Assembly: GCF_044003965.1 (NCBI RefSeq)
Contig: NZ_JBAWKC010000001.1
Span: 806,001-870,000 of the forward strand
DNA: 64,000 bases
Direction: 5' to 3'
From: Yeosuana aquiaggeris
Lineage (GTDB): Bacteria; Bacteroidota; Bacteroidia; Flavobacteriales; Flavobacteriaceae
Part shown: one piece after another, positions 8,819 through 16,920 of the stretch
How the letters are laid out: each line of letters opens with the position of its first letter
How positions within the stretch are numbered: position 1 is the stretch's first letter
Translations under genes and position numbers: made by a program
Notes under the pieces: model-generated
What the model was told of the DNA's origin: nothing
What the model saw: only the letters and a program-made list of their open reading frames with translations
Database searches by the model: none

Positions 8819-8839
8819 CCAAAATTAAAACTTTAAACA

Positions 8840-9418
8840 ATGAGCGTTTTACAAACATTACAAGAAAGAAGTAACAGCACTTGCGAATTATGTACTTCTT
8901 TTGAAGGCTTGTTACAATACGTTATACCACCTTCATTAAATGAAAGTGTAGATAACAGCTTACTGGTTTGTAGTAACTGTTTAAGTCAGATTGAAGGTGA
9001 ATCAGAAATGGAACCAAATCACTGGCGTTGTTTAAATGACAGCATGTGGAGTGAGTTTGTAGCAGTACAAATCATGTCTTGGAGAATGCTCCAGCGCTTG
9101 CGCAATGAAGGCTGGCCAAAAGACTTATTGGATATGATGTATTTAGATGATGAGGCGATAGCCTTGGCAAGAGCAACCGGAGAACATGAAGATGAATCCA
9201 GTAAAATTATTCACAGAGATGTTAATGGGGTGAATTTAGAAGTTGGGGACTCTGTTGTTTTAATTAAAGATTTAAAGGTTAAAGGTTCCAGTATGGTGGC
9301 AAAACAAGGAACCGCCGTTAGAAACATTCGCTTGGACCCTGAAAATGCTGAATATATAGAAGGAAAAGTAGATGGACAGCAAATAGTAATCATTACAAAG
9401 TACGTTAAGAAGACTTAA
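8840..9418 (+). CDS. PhnA/YjdM-type zinc-ribbon protein
   Basis: The N-terminal part carries a zinc ribbon made of CELC and CSNC pairs (residues about 15-48). The middle is a helical linker rich in Trp and Met. The C-terminal PhnA domain (from HRDVNGVNLEVGDSVVLIKDL to the end) has an SH3-like beta fold. E. coli YjdM is the reference member; despite the old name it is not needed for phosphonate use and its role is unknown. At 192 aa it is longer than the E. coli protein because of the helical middle part, as is common in Bacteroidota. Its stop overlaps the end of a small minus-strand gene. Confidence 0.82.
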   Translation: MSVLQTLQERSNSTCELCTSFEGLLQYVIPPSLNESVDNSLLVCSNCLSQIEGESEMEPNHWRCLNDSMWSEFVAVQIMSWRMLQRLRNEGWPKDLLDMMYLDDEAIALARATGEHEDESSKIIHRDVNGVNLEVGDSVVLIKDLKVKGSSMVAKQGTAVRNIRLDPENAEYIEGKVDGQQIVIITKYVKKT

Positions 9419-9564
9419 TCTGATTTTGAATTTTTGTCTTTTTTAAATAATCCAAAGCTAATTGGTAAAATCAAAAGGAGAAAAAAGAATTTTCCTGTCA
9501 CAATCCCTATTATTGTAATTATAAGGGATATTATTAAAATTGTATAAAGATATTTAGGTTTCAT
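9415..9564 (-). CDS. Small two-helix membrane protein (49 aa)
   Basis: A 49-codon frame starts with MKPKYLYTILIISLI and has two hydrophobic stretches (residues 5-23 and 26-39) split by a TGK turn. It ends with a charged tail (FKKDKNSKSD). Its ATG comes one base after the AraC gene stop (TAA-T-ATG), so it is probably co-transcribed and coupled. Its last bases overlap the convergent PhnA stop by three bases. The hydrophobic pattern and tight spacing argue for a real gene. The function is unknown. Confidence 0.6.
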   Translation of the reverse strand: MKPKYLYTILIISLIITIIGIVTGKFFFLLLILPISFGLFKKDKNSKSD

Positions 9565-9565
9565 A

Positions 9566-10411
9566 TTATACGGTTCTTTTTCTGAAATTATTAGGAGACA
9601 TGTTTTTTATGATTTTAAATTGTCTGTTAAAGTTGGATATATTTCTAAAACCACTTTCATAAGCAAGGTCTTCAATTGAAGAATCATTTTTATCAATTAA
9701 TAATTTGCAGGTATGTTCAACGCGCAATTCATTTAAAAACCTAAAATAGGTTTTATTAGTCCGTTTTTTAAAATATTTACAAAAGGCATTCTTGGTCATG
9801 TTAGCGACTTCTGAAATAGATTCTAATGTAATGTCATTCTTAAAATGGGACATGGTATAGTCAAAAACTTCCTGCATGCGTTTGCCTTCTGTTTCTTTAT
9901 ATTTTTTATCATAAATGAAGGATGATAAGCTTATGTAATTACAAACGGACGCTTTTTTTAATAATTCCAGTAAAATTAAAAACCGAGATAATTTTGAGGC
10001 ATTTTCAAGCTGCATAAACAACAGGGCAATGGCTTTTTTAGAAGAGGTTACTTTAAAACCATGAGCAGCTCTTTTAAAAAAAGCGGTAAGCTCTTTTAAT
10101 TCTTCAAGTTCAAAAAAGTCTTTTCCAAAAGAATCTTTAGCAAAAAAAAGGGTGAGCATATGTGACTTTTTGCCATAATTTATGTTGCTCTTAAACACAT
10201 GAGGTAAATGGCTTCCAATAACAACAATGTCATTTTTTTGATATTGGTTCACTTTGTCTCCCACTATTAAAGTCCCTTCACCTTCAACAATATAACTTAA
10301 TTGAATGTCTTCATGCTGATGCAATTTATCGTAAAAAATAATATCATGATCTACCTGGTATATTAAGGAATCATGTAATGGTTTTGGTATTTTAAAAGGA
10401 TAAACTTTCAC
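9566..10411 (-). CDS. AraC-family regulator, likely of hydroxyproline catabolism
   Basis: The N-terminal cupin-like sensor (about residues 20-100, with HQHEDIQLSYIVEGEGTLIV) is followed by two AraC helix-turn-helix units in the last 95 residues (ITLESISEVANMTKNAFCKYF and SIEDLAYESGFRNISNFNRQF). It is transcribed away from the hydroxyproline operon, with 124 nt between start codons. That gap contains a pair of direct repeats 21 bp apart, the usual AraC-family site geometry. I infer it senses hydroxyproline or an intermediate and controls the operon. No sequence feature proves the ligand. Confidence 0.85.
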   Translation of the reverse strand: MKVYPFKIPKPLHDSLIYQVDHDIIFYDKLHQHEDIQLSYIVEGEGTLIVGDKVNQYQKNDIVVIGSHLPHVFKSNINYGKKSHMLTLFFAKDSFGKDFFELEELKELTAFFKRAAHGFKVTSSKKAIALLFMQLENASKLSRFLILLELLKKASVCNYISLSSFIYDKKYKETEGKRMQEVFDYTMSHFKNDITLESISEVANMTKNAFCKYFKKRTNKTYFRFLNELRVEHTCKLLIDKNDSSIEDLAYESGFRNISNFNRQFKIIKNMSPNNFRKRTV

Positions 10412-10445
10412 GAATACTATTCATATAAATTAATAAAATGTAAAT

Positions 10446-10475
10446 ATAGGATAATATAGTATTAAAATAGGATAA
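10446..10475 (+). promoter_or_regulatory. Direct-repeat site, likely AraC-family binding site
   Basis: ATAGGATAA occurs at 10446-10454 and again at 10467-10475, exactly 21 bp apart, on the same face of the helix. It sits between the divergent AraC gene and the hydroxyproline operon. The spacing and orientation fit two AraC monomers binding in tandem. Confidence 0.5.
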
Positions 10476-10535
10476 GAATAGCTGTTTAAAATTGTTTAAC
10501 TAAAAGTATTTTTACATAAATAAAAATGAAATAGT

Positions 10536-11453
10536 ATGAGTATAAAATGGGAAGGCGTCATGCCTGCTGTTACAACGCAATTCACAGCAAATGATGAATT
10601 GGATTTAGAGCTGTTTAAAGTAAATATCAAAGCACAACTGGATGCTGGCGTGCACGGTATTGTTTTAGGTGGTACACTTGGGGAAGCTAGTACTTTAACT
10701 GATGATGAACGACGTATTTTAACAAGAGAAACAGTAGCCTTTGTTAAAGGTAAAGTTCCAGTACTTATGAATATTGCCGAGCAAACTACCAAAGCTGCGA
10801 TCAATTTGGCCAAAACAGCCGAAGAAGATGGCGCCAAAGGATTGATGATGCTGCCGCCCATGCGTTATAAAGCCAGTGACGCCGAAGTAGTGGAATATTT
10901 TAAAGCCGTAGCTAATAGCACATCATTACCCATCATGATTTATAACAATCCGGTCGATTATAAAATTGAAGTAACTTTAGATATGTTTGCTGAGTTGCTT
11001 AAAACTTGTCCAAATATTCAAGCGGTAAAAGAATCTACAAGAGATACGACTAACATTACCAGAATAAAAAACCGATTCGGAGACCGCTTAGCCATTATGA
11101 CCGGTGTAGATACCTTGGCTTTGGAGAGTTTAATTTTGGGTGCTGATGGTTGGGTTGCTGGTTTGGTTGATGCTTTTCCTGCAGAAACTGTGGCTATTTA
11201 TGAACTGCAAAAGGCGGGCAGAATAAAAGAAGCTATTGCTATTTATAGATGGTTTATGCCATTGCTAGAGTTAGATATAAACCCTAAATTAGTACAATAT
11301 ATTAAACTGGCTTCGGCATACACTAAAATAGGCTCAGAATATGTAAGAGCTCCTCGGTTGGTATTAGAAGGCGAAGAACGTAAAACCATCATAAAAATTA
11401 TTGAAGATGGTTTAAAAACAAGACCAACGTTGCCAGCGTATAAAAAAATGTAA
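10536..11453 (+). CDS. DHDPS/NAL-family lyase, likely pyrroline-4-hydroxy-2-carboxylate deaminase
   Basis: A (beta/alpha)8 class I aldolase-fold protein with the Schiff-base Lys165 in IQAVKEST, Tyr136 in MIYNNP, and the carboxylate-binding loop GGTLGEAST (residues 45-53). In this operon the expected reaction is 1-pyrroline-4-hydroxy-2-carboxylate to 2,5-dioxopentanoate (2-oxoglutarate semialdehyde) plus ammonia, the third step of hydroxyproline breakdown. The neighbours (epimerase, D-amino acid oxidase, semialdehyde dehydrogenase) make this reading much more likely than lysine biosynthesis. It is the first gene of the operon, downstream of the AraC-site repeats. A 154-nt gap containing an inserted repeat separates it from the next gene. 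Confidence 0.85.
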   Translation: MSIKWEGVMPAVTTQFTANDELDLELFKVNIKAQLDAGVHGIVLGGTLGEASTLTDDERRILTRETVAFVKGKVPVLMNIAEQTTKAAINLAKTAEEDGAKGLMMLPPMRYKASDAEVVEYFKAVANSTSLPIMIYNNPVDYKIEVTLDMFAELLKTCPNIQAVKESTRDTTNITRIKNRFGDRLAIMTGVDTLALESLILGADGWVAGLVDAFPAETVAIYELQKAGRIKEAIAIYRWFMPLLELDINPKLVQYIKLASAYTKIGSEYVRAPRLVLEGEERKTIIKIIEDGLKTRPTLPAYKKM

Positions 11454-11457
11454 ATAA

Positions 11458-11596
11458 TTAGGGAGTTACCACGCTTTGGCGCGGTCGGGCTTTCGGTACT
11501 CGCTTCCGCTTATGCGGAGAGCTCAAACAAAACCTCAAATGTGGAGCTTTCACGATTTCCAATTTATTAAAATAGAAATCTATGAGAAATCCCTAA
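11458..11596. repeat. MITE-like element with 7-bp inverted ends and two hairpins
   Basis: Outer ends TTAGGGA (11458-11464) and TCCCTAA (11590-11596) are exact inverted repeats. Inside are an imperfect hairpin, ACC-A-CGC TTTG GCG-C-GGT (11468-11485), and a perfect one, TCCGC TTAT GCGGA (11505-11518), extended by GCT/AGC. The left half is clearly more GC-rich than the AT-rich surroundings. It fills almost the whole gap between two operon genes and has no coding sense. I infer a small non-autonomous or extragenic repeat. No second copy lies in this window. Confidence 0.5.
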
Positions 11597-11607
11597 CACA
11601 AAAAAAT

Positions 11608-13194
11608 ATGATGATAGGAAAAAACTATATTGGAAATAAGCAATCAGCACAAGGAAGTAAAAACTATAAAACCTTCAATCCGCAATTAAACAGAGAAAAT
11701 GAAATACTTTTTACTGAGGCTACACCGCAAGAAATTGATGAAGCCGTATATTTAGCTTCAGAAGCCTTTAAAACATTCAGAACGGTTTCTGGTGAACAAA
11801 AGGCGCTATTTCTTAATGCTATTGCCGATGAGATTTTAGCCTTGGATGATGAACTTATTCAAACCTATTGCATGGAATCCGGTTTGCCAGAAGGCAGAGC
11901 TAAAGGAGAGCGGGGAAGGACTGTTTTTCAGTTGCGTTCTTTTGCAGATTTAGTTAAAGAAGGGTCTTGGGTTGAAGCCTCCATTGATACAGCGCAACCA
12001 GATAGAGAACCTTTGCCAAAACCGGATCTACGTAAATTATTAATTCCATTAGGACCTGTTGTCGTTTTTGGTGCCAGTAATTTTCCCTTAGCCTATTCAA
12101 CGGCTGGTGGTGACACCGCCGCCGCCTTTGCTGCAGGTTGTCCGGTGATTGTTAAATCACATCCTATGCATGCAGGAACTGGTGAATTGGTTGCTTCAGC
12201 AATTATTAAAGCTGCTGAAAAAACAGGCATGCCTAACGGCGTATTTTCAAATTTAAACAGTAGTGGTATTGAAGTAGGAACGAAATTAGTAAAACATCCT
12301 CAAATAAAAGCCGTTGGGTTTACAGGAAGTATTCGAGGAGGACGCGCTTTATATGATTTAGCAGCACAACGTGAAGAACCTATACCCGTATTTGCAGAAA
12401 TGGGTAGTGTTAATCCGGTAGTCATATTACCAAATGCTTTAAAGAATAGAGGTGCAGCTTTAGCAAAAACGTATGCAGGTTCCATTACATTAGGAACTGG
12501 TCAGTTTTGTACCAATCCAGGCCTATTATTAGCGATTAAAAGTGAGGCATTATCAAATTTTGTTTCAGAATTGGCTAATGAAATCGCTAAGATCGAACCA
12601 TCATGTATGTTGCATCCTAATATCATTGGTGCCTATGAAAGTAATAAGTCTAAAATGATGGCTCAAAAAGGTTTAACCGTAGTTTCAGATGTTAAAAAAG
12701 AAGTGAATGCTAATTATGCACGACAAGCCATTACCACGGTAGAAGGACATACATTTTTAGAAAACACCAATTTACATCAAGAAGTTTTTGGACCCTTTTC
12801 AATGGTTGTACAATGTAAAGATGCCAATCAGTTAGAATTGATCATTTCTAAATTAGAAGGACAGTTAACAGCGACCTTAATCGCCGAGGAGAAAGAGGAA
12901 GCGCATGATTATTCAAGGATTATTTCTGCACTTCAAAACAGAGTAGGACGTATCATTTTTAATGGGGTACCTACTGGTGTTGAGGTGTGTCCGTCTATGG
13001 TTCATGGGGGTCCTTATCCGGCCTCAACAGATAGCCGTTTTACCGCCGTTGGTATTAATTCAATAAAACGATGGGTAAGACCATTTAGTTATCAGGATTG
13101 GCCAAATGAATTATTGCCTCAGGAACTTAAAGACGAAAACCCACTAAGAATATTAAGACAAGTGAACAATATGTTAACTAAAGATAAAATCTAG
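11608..13194 (+). CDS. 2,5-dioxovalerate (2-oxoglutarate semialdehyde) dehydrogenase
   Basis: Aldehyde dehydrogenase superfamily. Catalytic Cys is at about residue 301 in GTGQFCTNPG, the general-base region reads EMGSVNPV, and the cofactor loop is GFTGSIRGGRAL. The EMGSVNP form is typical of the NADP-linked semialdehyde dehydrogenases of sugar-acid and hydroxyproline pathways. The product is 2-oxoglutarate, which enters the TCA cycle. I start it at the ATG pair 11608/11611 (528 aa). The frame stays open upstream to 11476, but that extension is encoded by the inserted repeat and has no family counterpart. The next gene begins three bases after its stop. Confidence 0.88.
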   Translation: MMIGKNYIGNKQSAQGSKNYKTFNPQLNRENEILFTEATPQEIDEAVYLASEAFKTFRTVSGEQKALFLNAIADEILALDDELIQTYCMESGLPEGRAKGERGRTVFQLRSFADLVKEGSWVEASIDTAQPDREPLPKPDLRKLLIPLGPVVVFGASNFPLAYSTAGGDTAAAFAAGCPVIVKSHPMHAGTGELVASAIIKAAEKTGMPNGVFSNLNSSGIEVGTKLVKHPQIKAVGFTGSIRGGRALYDLAAQREEPIPVFAEMGSVNPVVILPNALKNRGAALAKTYAGSITLGTGQFCTNPGLLLAIKSEALSNFVSELANEIAKIEPSCMLHPNIIGAYESNKSKMMAQKGLTVVSDVKKEVNANYARQAITTVEGHTFLENTNLHQEVFGPFSMVVQCKDANQLELIISKLEGQLTATLIAEEKEEAHDYSRIISALQNRVGRIIFNGVPTGVEVCPSMVHGGPYPASTDSRFTAVGINSIKRWVRPFSYQDWPNELLPQELKDENPLRILRQVNNMLTKDKI

Positions 13195-13197
13195 GCA

Positions 13198-14208
13198 ATG
13201 GCCCTTAGTACATTTGTGTGTATTGATGCCCATACATGTGGTAATCCGGTAAGAGTTATCAAAGAAGGTGGTCCAGAGTTGATCGGGAGTACCATGAGTG
13301 AGAAACGTCAACATTTTTTAAAAGAATATGACTGGATTCGAAAAGGCCTCATGTTCGAACCTCGTGGGCATGATATGATGAGCGGCAGTATCTTGTTTCC
13401 GCCACATAATCCGGAGAATGATTTTGCTATATTATTTATTGAAACTTCAGGTTGTTTGCCCATGTGCGGGCATGGTACTATTGGAACCATTACCATTGCC
13501 ATAGAGGAAGGCTTAATTACTCCAAAAATTCCAGGAAAGATTAAGATGGAGGCACCTGCAGGCTTGGTTGAAATTGAATACCAGCAAACAGGAAAAAAGG
13601 TTGATTGGGTAAAATTGACCAATGTAAAAAGCTATTTAGCGGCTGAAAATTTAACAGTAGCATGTCCTGAATTAGGAGATATTTCTTTTGATGTAGCCTA
13701 CGGCGGAAATTTTTATGCTATTGTTGATCCCCAGAAAAATTTTTCTGGAGTACAAGATTTTTCGGCGTCTAAAATCATTCAATATTCACAGGTCGTTAGG
13801 CAGCGCATTAACGAAAAATACCCAAACCTTTTTATCCATCCTGAAAATGAGACCATCAGAGATGTGTCTCACATGCTGTGGACAGGAACACCTATAGATC
13901 CAACATCTTCGGGTAGAAATGCTGTCTTCTATGGCGATAAAGCTATAGATAGAAGCCCATGTGGCACAGGTACTTCTGCAAGGTTAGCCCAATTATATGC
14001 CAAAGGCAAGCTAAAAAAAGGAGAAGATTTTATACATGAAAGCATTATTGGTAGTAAATTTATTGGACGTGTTGAAGAAGAAACTATCTTAGATGGAAAG
14101 TTAGCGATTATCCCAAGTATTAAAGGTTGGGCAAAAATATATGGTCATAACATCATTACGATTGATGATGAAGATGATCCTTATGCATATGGTTTTCAAG
14201 TAATTTAA
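13198..14208 (+). CDS. 4-hydroxyproline 2-epimerase
   Basis: Proline racemase superfamily. Both catalytic cysteines are present: Cys90 in LPMCGHGTIG and Cys255 in DRSPCGTGTS. That excludes the trans-3-hydroxyproline dehydratase branch, in which the first position is Thr or Ser. It should interconvert trans-4-hydroxy-L-proline and cis-4-hydroxy-D-proline, the entry step of the pathway. Neighbouring genes for the D-hydroxyproline oxidase and deaminase support hydroxyproline over proline as substrate. It is tightly packed: three bases from the previous stop and one base before the next start. Confidence 0.9.
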   Translation: MALSTFVCIDAHTCGNPVRVIKEGGPELIGSTMSEKRQHFLKEYDWIRKGLMFEPRGHDMMSGSILFPPHNPENDFAILFIETSGCLPMCGHGTIGTITIAIEEGLITPKIPGKIKMEAPAGLVEIEYQQTGKKVDWVKLTNVKSYLAAENLTVACPELGDISFDVAYGGNFYAIVDPQKNFSGVQDFSASKIIQYSQVVRQRINEKYPNLFIHPENETIRDVSHMLWTGTPIDPTSSGRNAVFYGDKAIDRSPCGTGTSARLAQLYAKGKLKKGEDFIHESIIGSKFIGRVEEETILDGKLAIIPSIKGWAKIYGHNIITIDDEDDPYAYGFQVI

Positions 14209-14209
14209 T

Positions 14210-15457
14210 ATGGCAAAAAATATCATTATTATTGGTGGTGGCATTATAGGTTTAAGTGCTGCTTATTACCTTCATAAAGAGGGACATCAGGTAAGGGTTG
14301 TAGATCAGTCAAATATGGATGCCGGAGCCTCTTATGTAAATGCGGGGTACCTATCACCCAGTCATATCATTCCTCTTTCTGCCCCAGGTGTCATGAAAAA
14401 AGGCCTGAAATGGATGTTTAATTCAGCGAGTCCGCTATATATTAAACCACGACTGGACTTAGATTTTTTGCAATGGACATTCGCTTTTAATAAGTCTTGT
14501 AATACCAATCACGTCAATAAAGCAATTCCAGTTATTAAGGAAATTTCGTTGTTGAGTCAGGATTTGTATGAAGATATTCATAAAACAGAAAGGTTCAAAT
14601 CTCATTATGAGAAGAAAGGCTTATTGATGCTTTGTCAAACAGAGAGAATGTTGGAAGAAGAGGTCAAAATGGCTAATCTAGCCAAACAGGAAGGACTAGA
14701 TGTTATTGAAATTAACAGAGAAGAGCTTAAAGTTTTAGAGCCTATCGTTGAAATAGAAGCTAAGGGTGCCACTTATTTTAAGTGCGATTCTCATTCAACT
14801 CCTGGTGAATTTATGGAAGAGATGATTTCTTATTTAAAAAATGTAGGTGTTTCTTTTTATCCCAACGAAAAAGTTGAAGATTTAGAAGTTGCTAATGGCA
14901 AAATCACGGCGATAGAAACTGATAAACAAAGGCTTGAAGCAGATGAGTTTGTGTTGGCAGCAGGTTCTTGGAGTGCTTTGTTAAGTAAAAAATTAGGATT
15001 AAAATTATTGCTCCAGGCAGGAAAAGGGTATCGTATTAATTGCGCTCAAAACACAGGGATTTCAATTCCAGCCATTTTAGCGGAGGCCAAAGCAGCGGTA
15101 ACACCTATGCATGGATTCACGCGTTTTGCTGGCACTATGGAAATAGCAGGAATTAATCACCTAATCAGGAAAGAACGGGTTGAAGCCATTTCAAATGCAG
15201 TGACCAGATATTATCCTAATATCAATCTGACTTCAGAAGAGAAAAGTATGGCTACTTGCGGATTACGCCCAGTGTCACCAGATGGTTTACCGTATATTGG
15301 TAAATCTTCAAAATGTGATAATCTCACGATTGCTACTGGTCATGCCATGATGGGATGGAGTATGGGGACCGCCACCGGTAAATTGGTTTCTGAGATTATT
15401 TCAAATAAAAAGCTATCAATGTCTTTGGATATGTTTCAGCCAGACAGAAGGTTTTAA
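14210..15457 (+). CDS. FAD-dependent D-hydroxyproline dehydrogenase (DadA family)
   Basis: N-terminal FAD-binding dinucleotide fold GGGIIGLSAAYYL (residues 8-20), followed by the DAO/DadA substrate domain. The C-terminal FAD-contacting block reads CGLRPVSPDGLPYIG ... GHAMMGWSMG. In context it oxidises cis-4-hydroxy-D-proline to 1-pyrroline-4-hydroxy-2-carboxylate, the substrate of the deaminase encoded first in the operon. It is a single-subunit DadA-like enzyme, not the multi-subunit Lhp type. The stop overlaps the end of the convergent Gfo/Idh gene by four bases, marking the operon end. D-amino acid dehydrogenase activity on other substrates cannot be excluded. Confidence 0.87.
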   Translation: MAKNIIIIGGGIIGLSAAYYLHKEGHQVRVVDQSNMDAGASYVNAGYLSPSHIIPLSAPGVMKKGLKWMFNSASPLYIKPRLDLDFLQWTFAFNKSCNTNHVNKAIPVIKEISLLSQDLYEDIHKTERFKSHYEKKGLLMLCQTERMLEEEVKMANLAKQEGLDVIEINREELKVLEPIVEIEAKGATYFKCDSHSTPGEFMEEMISYLKNVGVSFYPNEKVEDLEVANGKITAIETDKQRLEADEFVLAAGSWSALLSKKLGLKLLLQAGKGYRINCAQNTGISIPAILAEAKAAVTPMHGFTRFAGTMEIAGINHLIRKERVEAISNAVTRYYPNINLTSEEKSMATCGLRPVSPDGLPYIGKSSKCDNLTIATGHAMMGWSMGTATGKLVSEIISNKKLSMSLDMFQPDRRF

Positions 15458-16434
15458 CTTATTCTATTAAGAATTTTATCCATGATCCAGGCAGTATGAA
15501 GCCCTGTTTTTCCAGTGGATGGATGCGTTTCTAAACCATTCAAATGATCTTTCATGGCCTGAACGTGATACAACTGAATGTTTTCTGGATGCGCAATAGT
15601 CAAGCTGATGGTTTCCTTCGCATTAATGAGCTGAATAGGGTTGTCATCAAATACAGAGAATTTAATAGACCCTTTGTTCCCAATTATTTCTACTGTATCT
15701 TCTCTTTCCCAAGATCCGAAATTCCAAAAGGCAGAACCGGTTACGCCGTTTTTATGTCTCCAGGAGGCTGAGATAGCATCTTTAGCAGAATATAAATTTT
15801 GCTGGTTGGCACTGTGCCCAGAAACGGATTCAAACTCACCTAAGATATAGTGAAAGAAATCCAGTCCGTGAGACGCTAAATCATCAAAATAACCACCAAG
15901 AGCAATGTGTTTATCCGTTCTCCAATTGTAGGTTTTAGTTAAATCAATGTGGTTTGTTTGTTTTTTTAATGACCAGTGAATATGTCTGATATCGCCTATT
16001 TTATATGTGTCAATCCAAGTTTTTATTTGATTAAATCTGGGCAGGTTTCTCCGATAATAGGCTACAAAAAGCGGGAGATTCCTTTCCTTAAAAGCAGAAA
16101 ACATGGTTTGGCATTCTTGATAGCTTACGGCCATTGGTTTTTCAACACAGCAAATTTTGCCGGCATTTGCCACTTTTAAGGCATATTCCAAATGCGTGTC
16201 AGGGGGTGTGGCAATATAAATGGCGTCAATATCTGGAGATTTAATTAACTCATCGGCATTACTAAAATACTTTTCAATACCATGTCGTGTTGCAAAATCT
16301 TTGGCTTTATCAAAATCACGTCGCATGACGGCTTTTAAAACGAATCCTTCCGTTTTTTGATAAGCAGGACCACTTTTTATTTCGCAAACATCGCCAACGC
16401 CAATAATGCCCCAGTTAATTGTTTTAGTTTTCAT
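15454..16434 (-). CDS. Gfo/Idh/MocA-family oxidoreductase
   Basis: Rossmann NAD(P) fold at the N-terminus (WGIIGVGDVCEIKSGPAYQK), then the EKPMA motif (about residue 95) that carries the usual catalytic Lys. The C-terminal alpha/beta domain has HGLDFFHYILGE. I use the ATG at 16434, because a start eight codons upstream would overlap the GNAT gene and shift the Rossmann fold from the N-terminus. It is the last gene of a three-gene minus-strand operon (NTF2-like, GNAT, Gfo/Idh). The substrate is probably a sugar or cyclitol but cannot be named. Confidence 0.88.
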   Translation of the reverse strand: MKTKTINWGIIGVGDVCEIKSGPAYQKTEGFVLKAVMRRDFDKAKDFATRHGIEKYFSNADELIKSPDIDAIYIATPPDTHLEYALKVANAGKICCVEKPMAVSYQECQTMFSAFKERNLPLFVAYYRRNLPRFNQIKTWIDTYKIGDIRHIHWSLKKQTNHIDLTKTYNWRTDKHIALGGYFDDLASHGLDFFHYILGEFESVSGHSANQQNLYSAKDAISASWRHKNGVTGSAFWNFGSWEREDTVEIIGNKGSIKFSVFDDNPIQLINAKETISLTIAHPENIQLYHVQAMKDHLNGLETHPSTGKTGLHTAWIMDKILNRIS

Positions 16435-16444
16435 ATTAAATTTC

Positions 16445-16915
16445 CTAAAATGAATCATTAATATTAAACCTCATATTGATCATGTGCTTTTTAAATCCAG
16501 CTTTTTCATAGGCTTTGATAGCCGCTAAGTTCTCGTCATAAACATCTAACCTCATTTCATAGACCTTTCTTTCCTTGCACCATTTCAACAGTTCATTGAT
16601 GATCAACTGGTTTAATCCTTGACCTCTATGGGCTTTATGCACAAACATAAATCCCAGATAGCCAATTTTATCATGTTTTAAATAATGCCTGTCACCTTTT
16701 ATTTTTGCATATCCCGATGCAACAATAAGCTGGTCTTGTTCAACAACAAAGACTTCGGATTCCTCATTATTGATCAAATCTGAAATATTGTAATATGTAA
16801 TAGGACCCTCTTTAATAGTGGGGTCAAAAGGCCTTTCGGCTTCAATGACCCCTTGTTCAAAATCTAGTAAGGCGGGGACATCTTTTAAAATAGCTTTTCT
16901 GGCGATATAATGCAT
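16445..16915 (-). CDS. GNAT-family N-acetyltransferase
   Basis: A 156-residue GCN5-type domain. The acetyl-CoA binding motif A is HKAHRGQGLNQLIINEL (about residues 98-114), with motif B near YDENLAAIKAYEKAGF, which also supplies the usual Tyr. The length is complete for a single domain. It lies ten bases before the Gfo/Idh start and five bases after the NTF2-like stop, so the three are likely one transcript. The acceptor (amino acid, sugar amine or protein) is unknown. Confidence 0.9.
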   Translation of the reverse strand: MHYIARKAILKDVPALLDFEQGVIEAERPFDPTIKEGPITYYNISDLINNEESEVFVVEQDQLIVASGYAKIKGDRHYLKHDKIGYLGFMFVHKAHRGQGLNQLIINELLKWCKERKVYEMRLDVYDENLAAIKAYEKAGFKKHMINMRFNINDSF

Positions 16916-16920
16916 AGTGA

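Noticed and set aside
10496..10861. 121-codon minus-strand frame rich in Ser, Val and Ala
   Set aside because: It is a shadow of the deaminase gene, which has catalytic Tyr and Lys in the other strand.
13198..14208. trans-3-hydroxyproline dehydratase as the function of the epimerase
   Set aside because: The first catalytic position is Cys90, as in epimerases, not Thr or Ser.
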